Below are positions 10,294 through 23,200 of a stretch of 64,000 nt of DNA, piece after piece; within the stretch, counting starts at the first letter, position 1; the number at the start of each line of letters is the position of its first letter. The notes beneath the pieces are model-generated. The model did not search any database. It had not been told where the DNA came from and was given only the letters and a program-made list of their open reading frames with translations. The stretch lies in the NCBI GenBank assembly GCA_036186865.1, contig AP025047.1, positions 505,820 to 569,819 on the forward strand, read 5' to 3'. This DNA comes from Eustoma russellianum (taxonomy: Eukaryota; Streptophyta; Magnoliopsida; Gentianales; Gentianaceae). The position numbers were made by a program, and so were the translations under genes.

Positions 10294-11762
10294 ATGGCGG
10301 ATTCCCAGACGAAAGATGAAGAGAAAGCTGTTGAAGGAAAGGAGGAACCCAAAGCCGAGGGCCCAAGCCGTGGGATTTGCTTGATAGATTTGATCTTGAG
10401 AATAGTTGCAGCTGTATCTATTCTGGGAAGTTCTGTCGCCATGCGCCCTACTAACCAAAAATACGCCTTCTCCATGCAGCTCGTCTCTTTGACAGCTGCA
10501 CACTACGATAATCTTCCCACTTTTAAGTAAGATTTCGCCCATTATAAGAACTAACTTATTGCTTTATCTATCAATGAATCGTATGTGACAATATCTAGGA
10601 GTCTTATTGGAAGCAAACTCTGTCTCTTGGAATAGGGATAGATGTATTGTTTGCATATCGCTTACTCTTCCTAGACCATAGGAATTGTTTTTGATGTCGT
10701 TGGGATATACTGGATATGATATGATGATGATTAAGAATCGTATTTGACAATATTGATTTTCTATGCATGACCATTGCAGGTTCTTTTTCGTCACCAGTGC
10801 GGTCGTGTGTGCTTATCTCGCGCTTTCTCTTGTTCTATCTGTCTTACATATAATAATGAGACGCATACGCGTAACTCGAACGATCTTGATCATTTGTGAT
10901 ACAGTAAGTCATCAAAGGTTATACATGTTTTTTTATACATGCCCAAGAATGGGACCTGATTCAAATCCTAGTTGCAATGACACGTATCACTAGTTCCATA
11001 TCGCATCCCCTATCAAATGTTACACTCTTTTCGTCTTAAAAATATTATAACAGTTAACTTTTTTAACATAAAATAAATTATAATATGTTGAAAAGTCAAC
11101 TGTAATAATATTTTTGAAACGGAAGGATATTACAGAAAGGGGAAAAAGACAGGGTCACCCTTTTTCCCATTTAAGGATACATGTATATATGTGCGGTGTT
11201 AAGCGTACCGAATAGTTCGCAAGCTGATCGAGTTTGATTCGTATTTGATCCGAGTTCGTTCGTTTATTTTACTTGAGCAAACTGAATTCAAACACCTGTT
11301 TGGGTTTGTTTATCAAAACGAACAGAACTGTTTACGAACTGTTCGGCTCTTTTAAACAGTTATACTGTTATCAAACCGAATTCGAACCAATTTTAAAGCT
11401 CGTTACACTAAACAAACCGGGCCGAACATTTCGTTTATCCAAACGAATTCAACTTCGAAATCGTTAACGCCCTACATGTATGTATTGCTTTAGGAGGAAA
11501 AGGAAGTTTTGAATATTTCTGTTTTATTTGGTTGTGTTATGTGAAGGTAATGGTGGTATTGTTGACGTCGGGAGGTTCAGCGGCAGCAGCCATTGTGCAG
11601 TTAGCCCATCAAGGAAATGATGGAGCAAATTGGGATGCCATCTGCCATCAAAACATCTCCTCCTGTGGACGAGTCACCGGATCTTTAGTCGGCGCCTTCA
11701 TCGGAGTTTTCGTCCTCGTCTTAACTATTGTCTTCTCAGTCATCGCCCTGTCGCGATGTTAA
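10294..11762 (+). CDS. CASP-like (CASPL) four-helix membrane protein, 3 exons
   Basis: Exons 10294-10526, 10780-10903 and 11547-11762 join to 190 aa with GT-AG introns (phase 2, then phase 0). A charged cytosolic N-terminus (MADSQTKDEEKAVEGKEE) precedes helix 1 (LIDLILRIVAAVSILGSSVAM). Next come an extracellular loop ending AHYDNLPTFKFF, helix 2 (VTSAVVCAYLALSLVLSVLHI), helix 3 (LLTSGGSAAAAIVQLAH), the second loop NWDAICHQ...SSCGR, and helix 4 (LVGAFIGVFVLVLTIVFSVIAL). These are hallmarks of the CASP/DUF588 family, plasma-membrane scaffolds such as those of the Casparian strip. The first loop reads NQKYAFSMQ where true CASPs carry an ETLPFFTQF-type signature, so a CASPL rather than a Casparian-strip CASP is likelier. 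Intron 2 carries MITE insertions. Confidence 0.88.
10595..10735 (+). repeat. SINE-like repeat with (GAT)n tail, copy 2, in CASP-like intron 1
   Basis: Homologous to 1170-1315. Shared sequence includes CTCTTGGAATAGGGATAGATG, TTTTGATGTCGTTGGG and a GATATGATGATGATT tail. Confidence 0.5.
11025..11127. mobile_element. Stowaway-like MITE in CASP-like intron 2
   Basis: About 100 bp with long terminal inverted repeats. The left arm CTTTTCGTCTTAAAAATATT pairs with the right-end AATATTTTTGAAACGGAAG, and internal AGTTAACTTTT / AAAAGTCAACT also mirror each other. TA dinucleotides flank it. Confidence 0.6.
11199..11473. mobile_element. Possible hAT-type MITE relative in CASP-like intron 2
   Basis: Rich in GTTCG/CGAAC motifs like the copies at 36302 and 63265. 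The ends GGTGTTAAGCG and CGTTAACGCCCT are imperfect inverted repeats. ACATGTAT lies just outside the right end and close to the left end, compatible with an 8-bp duplication, but the left boundary is uncertain. Confidence 0.35.
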
Positions 11763-14261
11763 ATTGTCTCCGATAAGAAATTCTGTAGGGAAGTTCATAT
11801 GGACAGTTCACGTCAGAGAATAATTATGATTGTATTTGTTATTTACTTTATTTAACTCGTGTTTTTTTTGAGCAAGGGATCATTTTATTACATAAACAAG
11901 AGTCAAAGCGGCTGTACAACACGAACTGTAATTTATAACATCTATTACATCTAACTACTATTCTCATGCTGTTATGATATACGATTATTTCGAATTTTAT
12001 CATATATAGTTTGCACTCCAGTAGATGCACTTGGTCTATTGAACTCGTGTACTTCTTGAGTATATGCTTGTCATGTAAAAACACACATATATATACACAC
12101 ATATGTATATAAAAGGGCAACTCTAGCTAGCAATCAATTAAAAAACAAACGAAAGTTTCATGAACGGTTTTGGTAAGAGGAAGACTAGTCTGAGGGGCGC
12201 GTAATATTCGCTTTTTTAGTGTTATATAGTAATATGTATAATACTTACGGAATTATTTTCTCTCGCCGTTGAATTCTCTCGACGTTGATGTTGCCTCGCA
12301 GATTTTCTTTTTTAAAACTCTTTCAATAAATGACAATCGAAGTATTGTCACGTTGAGAGTCATCTTTGGGACTCAAATATATAAATAAAAAAAAACTATT
12401 TACGTAAAATGAGGGCATGGAGACACCATCTTCTGACAGTTCAGTTCGATGACTTTGCTTTTGATGTGAAGGACAAATCTTTGGCTTCAGATATTTCCAT
12501 TGGTATAGTCTTGTAGAGCTTCGTAAATACAAATCAGAATCAATCAGCAGTTTTTTATGTAAGAGGTTCAGGCAAACGGTATCTATGAAATATCTACAAC
12601 AAATTATGCCAGCATCTATACCGCATTAGGTTAAATTTAAAGTTAAAAAGCACATTTAAGGAAACATCACTTAATTAGTTACTTGATAATTATAGAACTT
12701 AATTATAAGGACTTACAAAAATTAAAAGGAAAAAGGAAAAAATTGTTAATGTCAGTACAAGATATTAAACTTTAAGAAGTTGATATATTATGCCAGTACA
12801 AACTATAAATTTTAACTCTAGCTCCATCAGAAAGCCTCTTGCATATGCAAAATTGCAATCAAAAGCAATATTATCTATCCGTTTTAAAATTATTGTATCG
12901 ATAATATTTTAAACTATACATCAAGTCAAATATAAATAACAATATTTTTGAAACAGAAAAAGTATTATCCAGATCATAAAATGCCATACTTGAGGCACAA
13001 GTGGTAAACAACTGAACTTCCAATTTCTAAAATTTCTATCTATATTTGTTGTCATGTAAAATGTTTGTAGAATGAAAATTAGACTCTCAAAAGCATATGA
13101 CAAAAAGTTTTTGCAGAATGAAAAATAAAAAAGATTTACCTGACGAGTTTTATGATTTACTATTTGATTGTGATATACGATTATTACGTGAACTTAGCGT
13201 TATTTTGAACTTTATCATTTGAAAAGTTATTCACTATTTGAAAAATATATATAAAAAAGGTTATTAGATAAAACCAGTAGTGTATATTACTAGTCATGAA
13301 AAGTACGGTTCCATGCTTGGTGCTTTTAATTAATATCAAGTATAAAGTCGTCCCAAAAGAGTCCAGCGTCACATGCAATTGTTGGATCCTCATTTGATTG
13401 ATTTATTTTATACTAGTTCAATTGCCAGAATTCAACAACAACATTATATCATTGTCTTAGACACTTCCGTTTGTGACGGGGTACGGGAGGTCGGATGTGT
13501 GCAAGCATACCCATATGCCCGACGACCCATAATGATGCGTCAAGCTGTGTCGATCAACTACTACTTCACAATATAAGAAATGCAACCAATTTAGTGAGTT
13601 ATTTTTCTTTATTACATCATATTCCATGTCAAAGAAAATGGCCAAAGTTCAGTCTATTCAATTGATGTAGATGTGAGGTTGACTTTAGAAACCACAAAGG
13701 TTGTCAATATCTTTATGCTTCTTATTAACATTCACTTCTACTAATTACAACAAAAAAATAGTATAATATATAAGAAAGCTAGAAAGAAATTCTCCTAAAA
13801 CAACAAACCAAAACCATAACTTATATATTTAATTACTGACGGTTGTTTCTTAAAGTATCATGATATCATACATTAATTGTCCCTGAATTTAGGATGAAAC
13901 ATAATTTCATAGGGGGGAAAAACTGAACGTAATTTAATATGTTTCTTATGTAACTAAACTTTAGGACATTCCAAGGAATACCTATGAAAGTGGAACAGGG
14001 CGAAATATCAATTTATAAACGTTATTGATTTAAATAATGTCTTCAAAGTTACAGACAGTTGTATAAAATGATTTAAAAAATCGAAAAAGATATGAACCGG
14101 ACAAATAGATTTTTTTTTTTTTTGAGAGAACTGGACAAATAGATACTTTCATTTACTTGGAAACAGTGGTCACCCCTCATCAAGTTGCCATATTTACTAC
14201 CCCCAATCTCTTTTTCTGGGGAAGACTTAAGTATTTTGGAATCTAGCTTGTCCATAATACA
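11763..14261. other. Intergenic, AT-rich, with MITE and SINE copies
   Basis: Contains a short Stowaway-like inverted repeat near 12882-12965 (ATCCGTTTTAAAATTATTG ... AATATTTTTGAAACAG), a minus-strand SINE at 13433-13637 and AT-rich spacer. No gene found. Confidence 0.55.
13433..13637 (-). mobile_element. TS-type SINE copy A1
   Basis: On the minus strand it runs from a TTTGACATGGAATATGATG head through CACTAAATTGGTTGC, TATTGTGAAGTAG.AGTTGATCGACAC and CATTATGGGTC to CACATCCGACC, ending in AATGTTGTTGTTG. The same order recurs near 14262, 23935, 56525, 56889 and 63090. A 3' (TTG)n tail on a ~200-240-bp unit resembles tobacco TS-type SINEs. Confidence 0.6.
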
Positions 14262-14441
14262 AACAACATTACTCTATTGCCATAGGGACTCTTGCCGAAG
14301 TATGAGGGGTTGGATGTACGAAATCATATCCATATGTTAGAAACACACAAAAGTTGTTTCTCGATGACCTATAATGATACGTCAAGCTACTTCACAATGT
14401 AAGAAGCGCACCTAATTTAATGGTTCATTTTTCTTTATAAT
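14262..14441 (-). mobile_element. TS-type SINE copy A2, adjoining the MYB core promoter
   Basis: Minus-strand copy of the family seen at 13433. The tail corresponds to CAACATT near 14263 and the body includes the reverse complement of CATTATAGGTCATCG and TTGTGAAGTAGC. Its head ends within a few bases of the TATA box of the MYB gene. Confidence 0.55.
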
Positions 14442-14446
14442 AATAG

Positions 14447-14454
14447 TATATAAA
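14447..14454 (+). promoter_or_regulatory. TATA box of MIXTA-like MYB gene
   Basis: TATATAAA lies about 47 bp upstream of the ATG at 14501, giving a short leader of roughly 20 nt. It adjoins the head of a SINE. Confidence 0.6.
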
Positions 14455-14500
14455 GAGCAACAACCCACTACCTTTTCATTGCTGATCAAATCAGTCGTCC

Positions 14501-16575
14501 ATGGGGCGTTCTCCATGTTGCGCTAAAGTTGGGCTTAAGAAAGGACCTTGGACACCCGAAGAAGATCAGAAGCTCTTAGCTTACATTGAAGAACATGGTC
14601 ATGGAAGCTGGCGTGCTCTCCCTTCCAAAGCTGGTAAGCGAGAGCCGCGTGAATTTCTTATCTCATGTCTGCTTTTTGTTTGAACTCCTGTTCATCAAAG
14701 TGAGAGCTTGATTTTGTATGTCCCTTAATTTAGAGGCTCTAGCTAATGCGCGTGGATTTCTTATCTCATATTTGCTTTACGAGTAATTTTACTATGGCTA
14801 AAATCTTGTTGCTTCTTCATTCGTAGGGCTTCAAAGGTGTGGAAAGAGTTGTAGACTAAGATGGACTAACTATTTGAGACCTGACATCAAGAGAGGAAAA
14901 TTCACTTTGCAAGAGGAGCAAACTATTATCCAACTTCATGCTCTCTTAGGAAACAGGTAAGCCTTCACTTCCTAGTGGGTAACTAAGCTTAATTTGCTGT
15001 CTCTATTCTAGATTACGATGTTTTCTACTTAAATTTTCAATTTCTGGATTCAAAAATTGCTCTTTGGGTTCATTTGGGTTAAGTTCAGGCCAGTTTGATC
15101 CTCGGTGACATCGATTTCACATGTGTCTGTCTTTTTAGGATATGAAGACTAGATTCCAGTAATTAAGGTAGTCAAGTTTTAAGGTGGTGATATTTGTCTC
15201 TCGTAATACTGCACAAGCCCTTCAATTATTGCAAATTATGATTTTACTGCCAAAGATGGCTCACACTTAATTGGTAAATCCACGAATTTATGCTCCAATT
15301 CACCAGCTACACAAATAATTGGCTGCAAGGGTCTTAATTTCTACATGAACCATTATTTGGTAATAATGTCCTTCAGTGTGTCAAAGAAAATAAAATTACT
15401 AGTATTTGACTGCATATTTCCACACTTGACCACAGATATACTTACTCGTCCCACTCGGGATATAATTCCACTTTTTCCACCACAAAAGTTTAAGTGATTT
15501 CAGCACACTGACTTGAAAACATTATCTAATATTGTTACATATCAAACTGAATTTGCTCGCCAATGAATTGTAAAATTTTTACTGATAGAGTCGTATCGTC
15601 TATTGAGATTAATTCACATTCCTTGAATTCTTGTGTACAAACACGTTGCATTGTTATATGGACACTGTCTAAATTAATATTACGTTAAATTATGACTGTC
15701 TTGATTGTAGGTGGTCGGCAATTGCAACTCATTTGTCTAAACGAACAGACAACGAGATCAAGAACTACTGGAACACACATCTTAAAAAACTATTACTCAA
15801 AATGGGAATAGATCCAGTGACCCACAAGCCCAAGAGCGATGCCCTCATATCCAAAGGCGATGGCCAATCCAAACATGCAGCTAATTTAAGCCACATGGCT
15901 CAATGGGAAAGCGCCAGGCTCGAAGCGGAAGCCCGATTGATCCGCCAATCAAAGTTGCGCTCCAACACTTTCTCTAACCCATTGGGTTCGACCGAGTTCT
16001 CCTCTCCGTCGAACCCACTGGTCCACAAGGCCATGAGCGTGGTTCCACGCAGTTTTGATATAGCATGCAATGGGGTGTGGGCCAGAAGAGAAACCCCCGC
16101 TAGCGGGTCAGTGGTCGGAATCGGCGCCGATCTTGAATCTCCGACGTCTACCCTTAGCTATTCCGAGAATCAACCAAGTGGGATGGGAGAGAATTCCACA
16201 GATTTTATAGAATTTGTTGGAAATTCTTCTGAAGGAGGTATAATGAAAGAAGAAAGTGAAGAAAATTGGAAAGGCTTCGAAAACTCTAATAATTTGACTG
16301 AATATAAAGACGGCATGGAAAATACAATCTCTTTTACATGGCCGCCGGAGCCACTCAGGCCAAATTCAGAACAAGATGCAAGTGGGAATTTCATGCAGAG
16401 ATTTACAGACCTTTTGCTCAATAATTCCGGTGATCAACGGAGCTTTTCTGAGGGGTGTGGAGAATCCGAGAACGGTGACGGAAGTGGAAGTGAGAATTTG
16501 GAAGAAAATAAGAATTACTGGAACAGCATTCTTAATATGGTGAATTCTTCACCTTCTGATTCCCCAATATTTTAG
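14501..16575 (+). CDS. MYB106: MIXTA-like R2R3-MYB transcription factor (MYB16/MYB106 type, subgroup 9), 3 exons
   Basis: Exons 14501-14633, 14827-14956 and 15711-16575 join to 375 aa, with the two introns at standard R2R3-MYB positions. The N-terminus [20 protein letters not shown] begins R2; R3 contains [20 protein letters not shown] and ends [15 protein letters not shown]. Just after R3, [12 protein letters not shown] is followed by [20 protein letters not shown], the motif diagnostic of MIXTA-like subgroup 9A. The C-terminus is acidic and Ser/Asn-rich and ends [12 protein letters not shown]. Family members control conical epidermal cells, trichome branching and cuticle genes. MYB16 and MYB106 cannot be separated from sequence alone, so the symbol is approximate. 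A SINE sits directly upstream. Confidence 0.92.
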
Positions 16576-19500
16576 CAAAGATTTCAATTCAAATACAATC
16601 AACAGTGACCTTCCTCGACTTCTCCATCATTACAGTCTCCATCAAATATGAAGAATCGTTAACCAAGGTTTTTCTTTAGCCATTTGTCTTTAGCAAGAAA
16701 TTCCATCTAAGACATGTAAATTTGTATGTTTTGACTGTTTTGAGATACGTTTTGTTAATTATTCTGTATGTTTTTTAAATGTTTTATGTATTAAAAGAAA
16801 CAAAACATACAAATTCGAATGTCTCGTGCAAAGACAAAAGACTAAAGAAAACCTTGTTAACGTGTGTGTCGACTAGAGAGACAAATCTTTGAGGTTGTTT
16901 GAAGTTTGCGTGCTACGTAGGATTGGGGCTGGTTTGAATTCTGAACGCCCAGAAACAAAATGAAAGAACAAAACAAGTGCTGTGAGAGCCATCAAAGGTT
17001 TGGAAATATCATGTCTACTTTGGTGGCTCGTGGGAATTTTAGTTGTGATTTTTTTTTTTGATATAACTACCACTAGTTTTGTTCATTTATAGAATTCTCA
17101 TTGTTTCAAGTGTTATGTCTCTGTTGGTCATTTACATACCAGCAGCAATAGTTTCGATCCTCTGAAGCTGTCACAGAGGAAATCGTTTGAAGAATAATAG
17201 AGAGAGAGAGAGAGGCCAGTTGGATTTCTTTTTCTTTTTCTATTTTTCTGTTTAATGTTTATTAGTGTTTGTCGTCGTCATAGGTGGGGAAAGGATTCAT
17301 AAATGGCTGGATCAAAAGACTCGTCGAGGAGGGAAGAAGTATTTATTGCAGGACTTTACTGCTGTTGGTTGCATGTCACCATCTGGTTTAACATAAAGTT
17401 CCAAAGCTTTTCCATGCAAATTCTGTCAACTTTTAGTAGTCAGCAAAAAAATATTTTATTTAAGGGTAGATTCAGCAGTATGCGACATGTTTAACTTTGT
17501 GGGGAAAAGTTTAAAATATCTTACGGTAATAATGTCCTTGGTTTAAAGAAATGTTACATTATTTATTTCATAAAATTTCCATTATTTTTAGGTTGTTCAA
17601 CTAATTAAAGAAATATTAGTGTATTGACTGATCAGGAAACTATATCAGATTCTTGTTTTTTAGGTCATAACTTTTTATGTTTTTTAACTATATCGGATTC
17701 TTGTTCCAAAGCTTTATTAGTGTATTGACCTATAGCAGGTATAAATACACATACAAAGTGCATGCATAGTCTTTTCAGAATGAAATGTACCATACGTAAT
17801 TACTTAATATAAAAGTACATACAGCTCATATGATAACACCACACTGTGTCAGAGAGGACACACCTTACGGACATGAAAGTAACTATGGGCGGCACATATG
17901 GAAGCATCTGAACCACAGTATCGATAAGAATCTCATAAAAAGGCAATAATTTATATTGGCATTAAATAGGTGAAGTTATCTAACCAGGCTGTGCCAAAAA
18001 AAAAAAAAAAGGCTTATAAAGCGTGTGTCTATCAAAACTGACCACACCTTTTCTTTATATACAATTTCTTCGATTTTATAATTGGAAAAAAGGATCTTTA
18101 TTCCATGTGTCCAATAGGTACAGAAAGGTTACAAGCAGAATGCTAGCTACATCGTGTCAAAAAGTGTTGTCCTATGACTATGTGCCGCTAAAACGTTTTC
18201 TACCCTATGTATGTAGATTAGTGTAAATAACAAGAATTTAATGCCATCACTGGGTATTAAGTACTCACATGTGTTTCTTTTAGACATTGTGGGAGTGACC
18301 AGCCCCAACTCCTTAGTCGTATTCATTGTGTCTTTGCTATTTCTTCACATGTCCCTTCTAACTCTCCACAAGGTTTTACTATTTCCCCTTTACAGCCACT
18401 CAATGGTCCATTCAACTTCGTGATATATGCAAATAAATATTAAGTGTTATGTAAGATTTCAAGATTTATTTTGTGATATCAGCATGTGTCGATTCTAACA
18501 CTTGCAATCACTACAAAATACCGTCTAACATATTGATTCCCAGGGAATCAAAGTGAAGAAGAAATGGATTACCCAAACGACCATACGGCAAGAAACTAGA
18601 TCAATCTCCTCTGTGGATTCGCGTCGCCTACTTACTTACTTAAAGGAAAACAATAACCACCACATACTTAGCATAAGTTAAACAAAAATTAACACTATAG
18701 TATGGAGAAGGTGAGAGATAACCAAACAATATCTCAATCGCATGTCTGAATTTGCATCACCTACTTACTGAAAAAATAAATAGAATGGTCCATCATTCAT
18801 TCTGTAATGTTGTTAAGGCCTCACTAATTAGCCTTACATTTTTTTTTTTTGTTTCATAATGAATGAAAGAAAATGGACACCTGACCGAGGCTCCTTTTTA
18901 CGATGAAGCTATAGGGAAGACGTACCCATATACATATACATACATATACATATGTATTTAACTGGAAAATGTTTGGGCATAACAGGCAGCATAATACGAA
19001 ATAGTAGAATTTATGCAGCAAAGCGTAGCCCAGTGGTTATCACCATTTTCTCTATGCACTTATAAACATTAGGCATCTGGGCATTTTCATTGTGCCCATT
19101 AGCCTCAGTACTAGTGCATCTCTTTCGCTCTATTCAGTAATAACCAGATAATTAAACAAACAAGTAAAGCAACATCAAGCAATTGCCTATGGAGCTCATG
19201 CCTCTGACAAAGAAAAGGTAAGGGAAAATTCTTCATGTCCGAAAGAAGAGTGAAGGGCAGAGAATAAAATAGCAAGGATTATGAAGAGCGTGTCGCCGCT
19301 TATTAGGGTTAGCATTTTGGACTCTGACCCTTGACCATGTTCTGAGGATGGGCTTTTATACATCGGTCCATAGCCGCATCATATGAATCTCTTTTCCGAA
19401 AGCACAATAGGTGTAAAAGTCGAACTTTCGAATATGAAGGGTCTAAAGATTCATACATCTAAACATAACGACTGTAAAAATAATTATTTTTTATTTAAAC

Positions 19501-20149
19501 TTTTCAGGTTGACAGGGTGGAGTTGTGTTCTCAACCTAAAATTTCAATATGTTCCAAGTCAACTCAGTCATGTTATGGTCAAAGAGTCATCTTCGGGTCG
19601 GTCAATATGCCATCTCCAAATTTACAGCAATTATCATTATTTTCAACGGGTAGATGGATCACAACTTGCGTACTAACCCATGGGCTGATTGGAAGTGATT
19701 CATGGTTCGTGGGTTGATTTTGTTCTTAGCCCGAATGAGTAAATATGCGGACCAGATCTTGTCACCACAATCATTTCACCTATTTTTTCACTTATTTTTT
19801 TCACTGCTAGTAATAGGAGAGGGCGGTGAATATTACCTGCATCTAGTCTCACCACCTTCTACTGCTACCAAGTGTTGGTGCCATGGAGATGGAGAAATAG
19901 ATGGAGGGATTATGTGTGAGGGATCCAAACTCTTTGTCAAGATTGCCGACCCTAAATTCTACCCTCGCCTTCCCTTCGTTGTGTTGGCTAGAATCCTACG
20001 TTACTTGGGCAGTTAGGTCTCCCACTTTTTGAGTCTTTGTACTTTTGGATTACGTTCTTTCCGTTTTCACTCCAATTTCGATTCTTCCTTCAGCTTCTGT
20101 GTCAGAGTATCCATTACTTCTTTGGCCTCTTAAACTGCATCAGCAGTCT
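16576..20149. other. Intergenic spacer between MYB and PME genes
   Basis: AT-rich with a (GA)n run near 17200, A-tracts near 18000 and short ATACATATACATA runs near 18930. A GC-richer patch near 19810-19990 resembles one near 8920-9110 (dispersed repeat). No gene is supported. Confidence 0.5.
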
Positions 20150-20157
20150 TATATATA
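20150..20157 (+). promoter_or_regulatory. TATA box of PME31-type gene
   Basis: TATATATA lies 51-58 bp upstream of the ATG at 20208, inside AGTCTTATATATACAGCTAG. This gives a leader of about 25-30 nt. Confidence 0.6.
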
Positions 20158-20207
20158 CAGCTAGAAATCAAAGCACAGACACAGAGAGGAAGACTAAGTT
20201 AACAGAA

Positions 20208-23200
20208 ATGGGGACTATGATATTCACAGTAGCACAAGATGGAAGCGGTGATTTCAGGACTGTGCAAGAAGCCATAGACGCCGTGCCTTTCTCCAATACT
20301 TGCCGGACTGTGATTCGGGTTGCTCCGGGAACTTACAAGCAGCCTGTTTATGTTCCCAAGACCAAGAATTTCATCACCCTTGCTGGGTTGAGTCCTGAAG
20401 ACACTGTGCTCACTTGGCATAATACCGCCACCAAAATCGAACATCATCAGGTACCCTTTTGAGTTCCTTACAGTTTTCACCTTTTTTATTCTTTGCCTGG
20501 TAAATTTAGTTTCTCTTGAGTACTTAAATGTGCTGAGTTTCTTCTTGGAAATTGTTTTCTTGTCAGTCATCGCGGATTATTGGAACAGGGACATTTGGTT
20601 GTGGAAGTACCATTGTGGAAGGAGAGGATTTTATTGCTGAGAATATCACTTTTGAGAATTCTGCGCCTCAAGTAATGTTTTCCTTTAGCTCTCTCTTTTC
20701 TGTTTTGTTTCTTTTTGTCTCTGTTGTTTCTTGCATTTCTATTATCACGCTTTAAGACCCTAAAGGAAACGAGTAACGTTGACTGGAGTAGATCAAACTT
20801 CGAGTCTCAGATCAACTACCAAACTGAGAAGGAGTTGAATTGTTATTTCCTTGGTGTGTTAACAACTAGTGCTTGTGTTGACAATGTCTTTTTTTTTTTT
20901 TTTTTGGGGGGGGGGGGGGAGGACGTGCACCCTTCATGTATGACTTCTAGCCAAGTTTTGCGTCATGTTCCCTATTCCCCCTTTTTCAATTTTTATCTAG
21001 ATTTCTGCACACAGTGCTTGTTCTTGGCTTTAAAATGCTTCCAGTTCATATGTAATGAGCATATTTCTCCTTTTTATCCAACTCCAGGGTTCAGGTCAGG
21101 CTGTCGCACTCCGGGTAACAGCTGATCGCTGTGCATTTTATAACTGCAGATTTCTTGGTTGGCAGGTATTTTGGTTACTTGATATCTTTACTCACAAATA
21201 TTGGTGTGATATGCACATCTGAGAATGCCACAAGTGTTGTTTCTGTTATGTTCATCAAGCATTAAAGGTTTTTCCTAGAATAGAAGGGGGGTGGGGTTGA
21301 TTAGAGGAGTGTCGGAATGCGGGAGCTTCCCCCTTGGAAATTCTCCTTCTCAATATTTGTTCACAATGTATAACGCCAGAACGCTGGTTCGCCTTTTCCA
21401 AGTCTAAGCTCAAACTCTTGCTTCAACCATATGCAGGATACACTATATTTACATTATGGAAAGAATTATTTAAAAGACTGCTATATTGAGGGAAGTGTCG
21501 ACTTCATTTTTGGTAATAGCACAGCTCTTTTGGAGCATTGTCATATCCATTGCAAGTCTGCTGGGTACATAACTGCTCAAAACCGAAAATCTTCTACGGA
21601 GTCCACTGGATACGTGTTCCTAAGGTTAGCTAAAATGATTGGTCTAACTTTATACATGTGAACATATTTTATTCCGGTTTCTCTTTAAGGTGTGGATATA
21701 TATATATTTGTTTTGTGTGGACTACCATAGACTGTCTTTAGTGGTTATAATTGCACCCACTCTACTTGAAACTTTATTATTGATACTTGAAGAAAGTTTT
21801 AGAGATGTATCGCTTATTAAGCACGGAGCCAACAAGATATATTGTTTGACGAGGGCAAGAAAGAAACTTAAAATTAAAGAAACTGGTAATGAAGACAAAG
21901 ATCCATATAGCCACTTAGTACTATTCATTTTTGGCAGTGGAATGAAGTCAAGTCAAAATTGTTAAGGTCTTAGAAGCGAGATCTTTATTTAATGAAAACC
22001 CATTTGATAAAATGGGTCATTCCTCAAACGTTTCTTCCCATAGCTCTTTACAACCTTCATCATTGCCCTTTCAACTAGAGATTGTCAATGATCTAATTAT
22101 TTTTTAGTTTTTCAAGTTTTTTACGTTGTAAAAGTTTGTGATATGTTGTCAATTGTTTTTCTTTCTCTAGATCAGGCGAGAAATGGATAAATGCTTTTAA
22201 ATGAACTTGACACTTGGTGATGCTTAATTACCTGCATTGAAAGGAAAAAAAAAGAAACCTGCAATGAATGGTTTAAATATTGTATATAGACATTGAAGCC
22301 TAAACACCATTCAGCACGTTGTAGCCAGCTTACCTTAGGAAAGATGGTGGCAGCTCAGTTCAAAGAGGTTCATTGTTTAGACTGCTACTCATTGAAGTTG
22401 TGACCTGCTTACCTTAGGAAAGATGGTGTCAGCTCAGTTACTTCAAAGAGGTTCATTGTTTAGACTGCTACTCATTGAAGACTTTCAGCCAACACAATTA
22501 CACTACCCCCCCCCCCCCCCCAACAATAACAACAACATCTTCTGTTTTCTTTCTTTCTCTCTCTGTGTGTTTTTTAGTTATTTCCTCGGCATGTATTGTT
22601 ATTTTCTTGAATCATACCTTCGGTTTCATTTGTCCTGGCATTGCTGCCTCTTTATTTATTTTTATAGATCGTTGTTTTACAGCGTTTATTTGTATCAATG
22701 CAGATGTGTAATTACTGGTAATGGTGGAACCCCGTGCACATATCTAGGAAGACCGTGGGGCCCTTTTGGGAGGGTTGTTTTTGCATTTACATATATGGAT
22801 GCGTGCATTAGACCTGAAGGCTGGGATAATTGGGGCAAGACAGAAAACGAAAGAAGTGCATGCTTCTATGAGTACAGGTATGAATTTTAACTGCTTTGTA
22901 CATGTCAATAATGCTGTGTAGCTTACTGGAGGATGCTACCGTAACCAAAGGGGAATATGGTTGTGGATATGAGAATAGTGTTGAAATACATCATTAACAG
23001 CTGCAGCCTTAGTTCCATCAATAGGCCAGATGTGATGGAGAGCAGATTTGCTATTGGAAGGGAACACATTTCTATGTGGAAACTGTTTTCTTTGTGTTAC
23101 GTAAACGGTTTCAAGAATTTATGATACTATCAGTGTGCATTGGTCTGTTATCCTTGCTTTCTTGGATGGTGGCAAATCGTGTACTACTGAATTGAGACTG

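Noticed and set aside
16873..17073. Minus-strand frame with an internal signal-peptide-like start (MALTALVLFFHFVSG)
   Set aside because: Could be a small secreted peptide, but the tail matches no peptide family I know and there is no other support.
19702..20016. Plus-strand 104-aa frame upstream of the PME gene
   Set aside because: Lies in a dispersed repeat-like patch resembling 8920-9110, with no domain.
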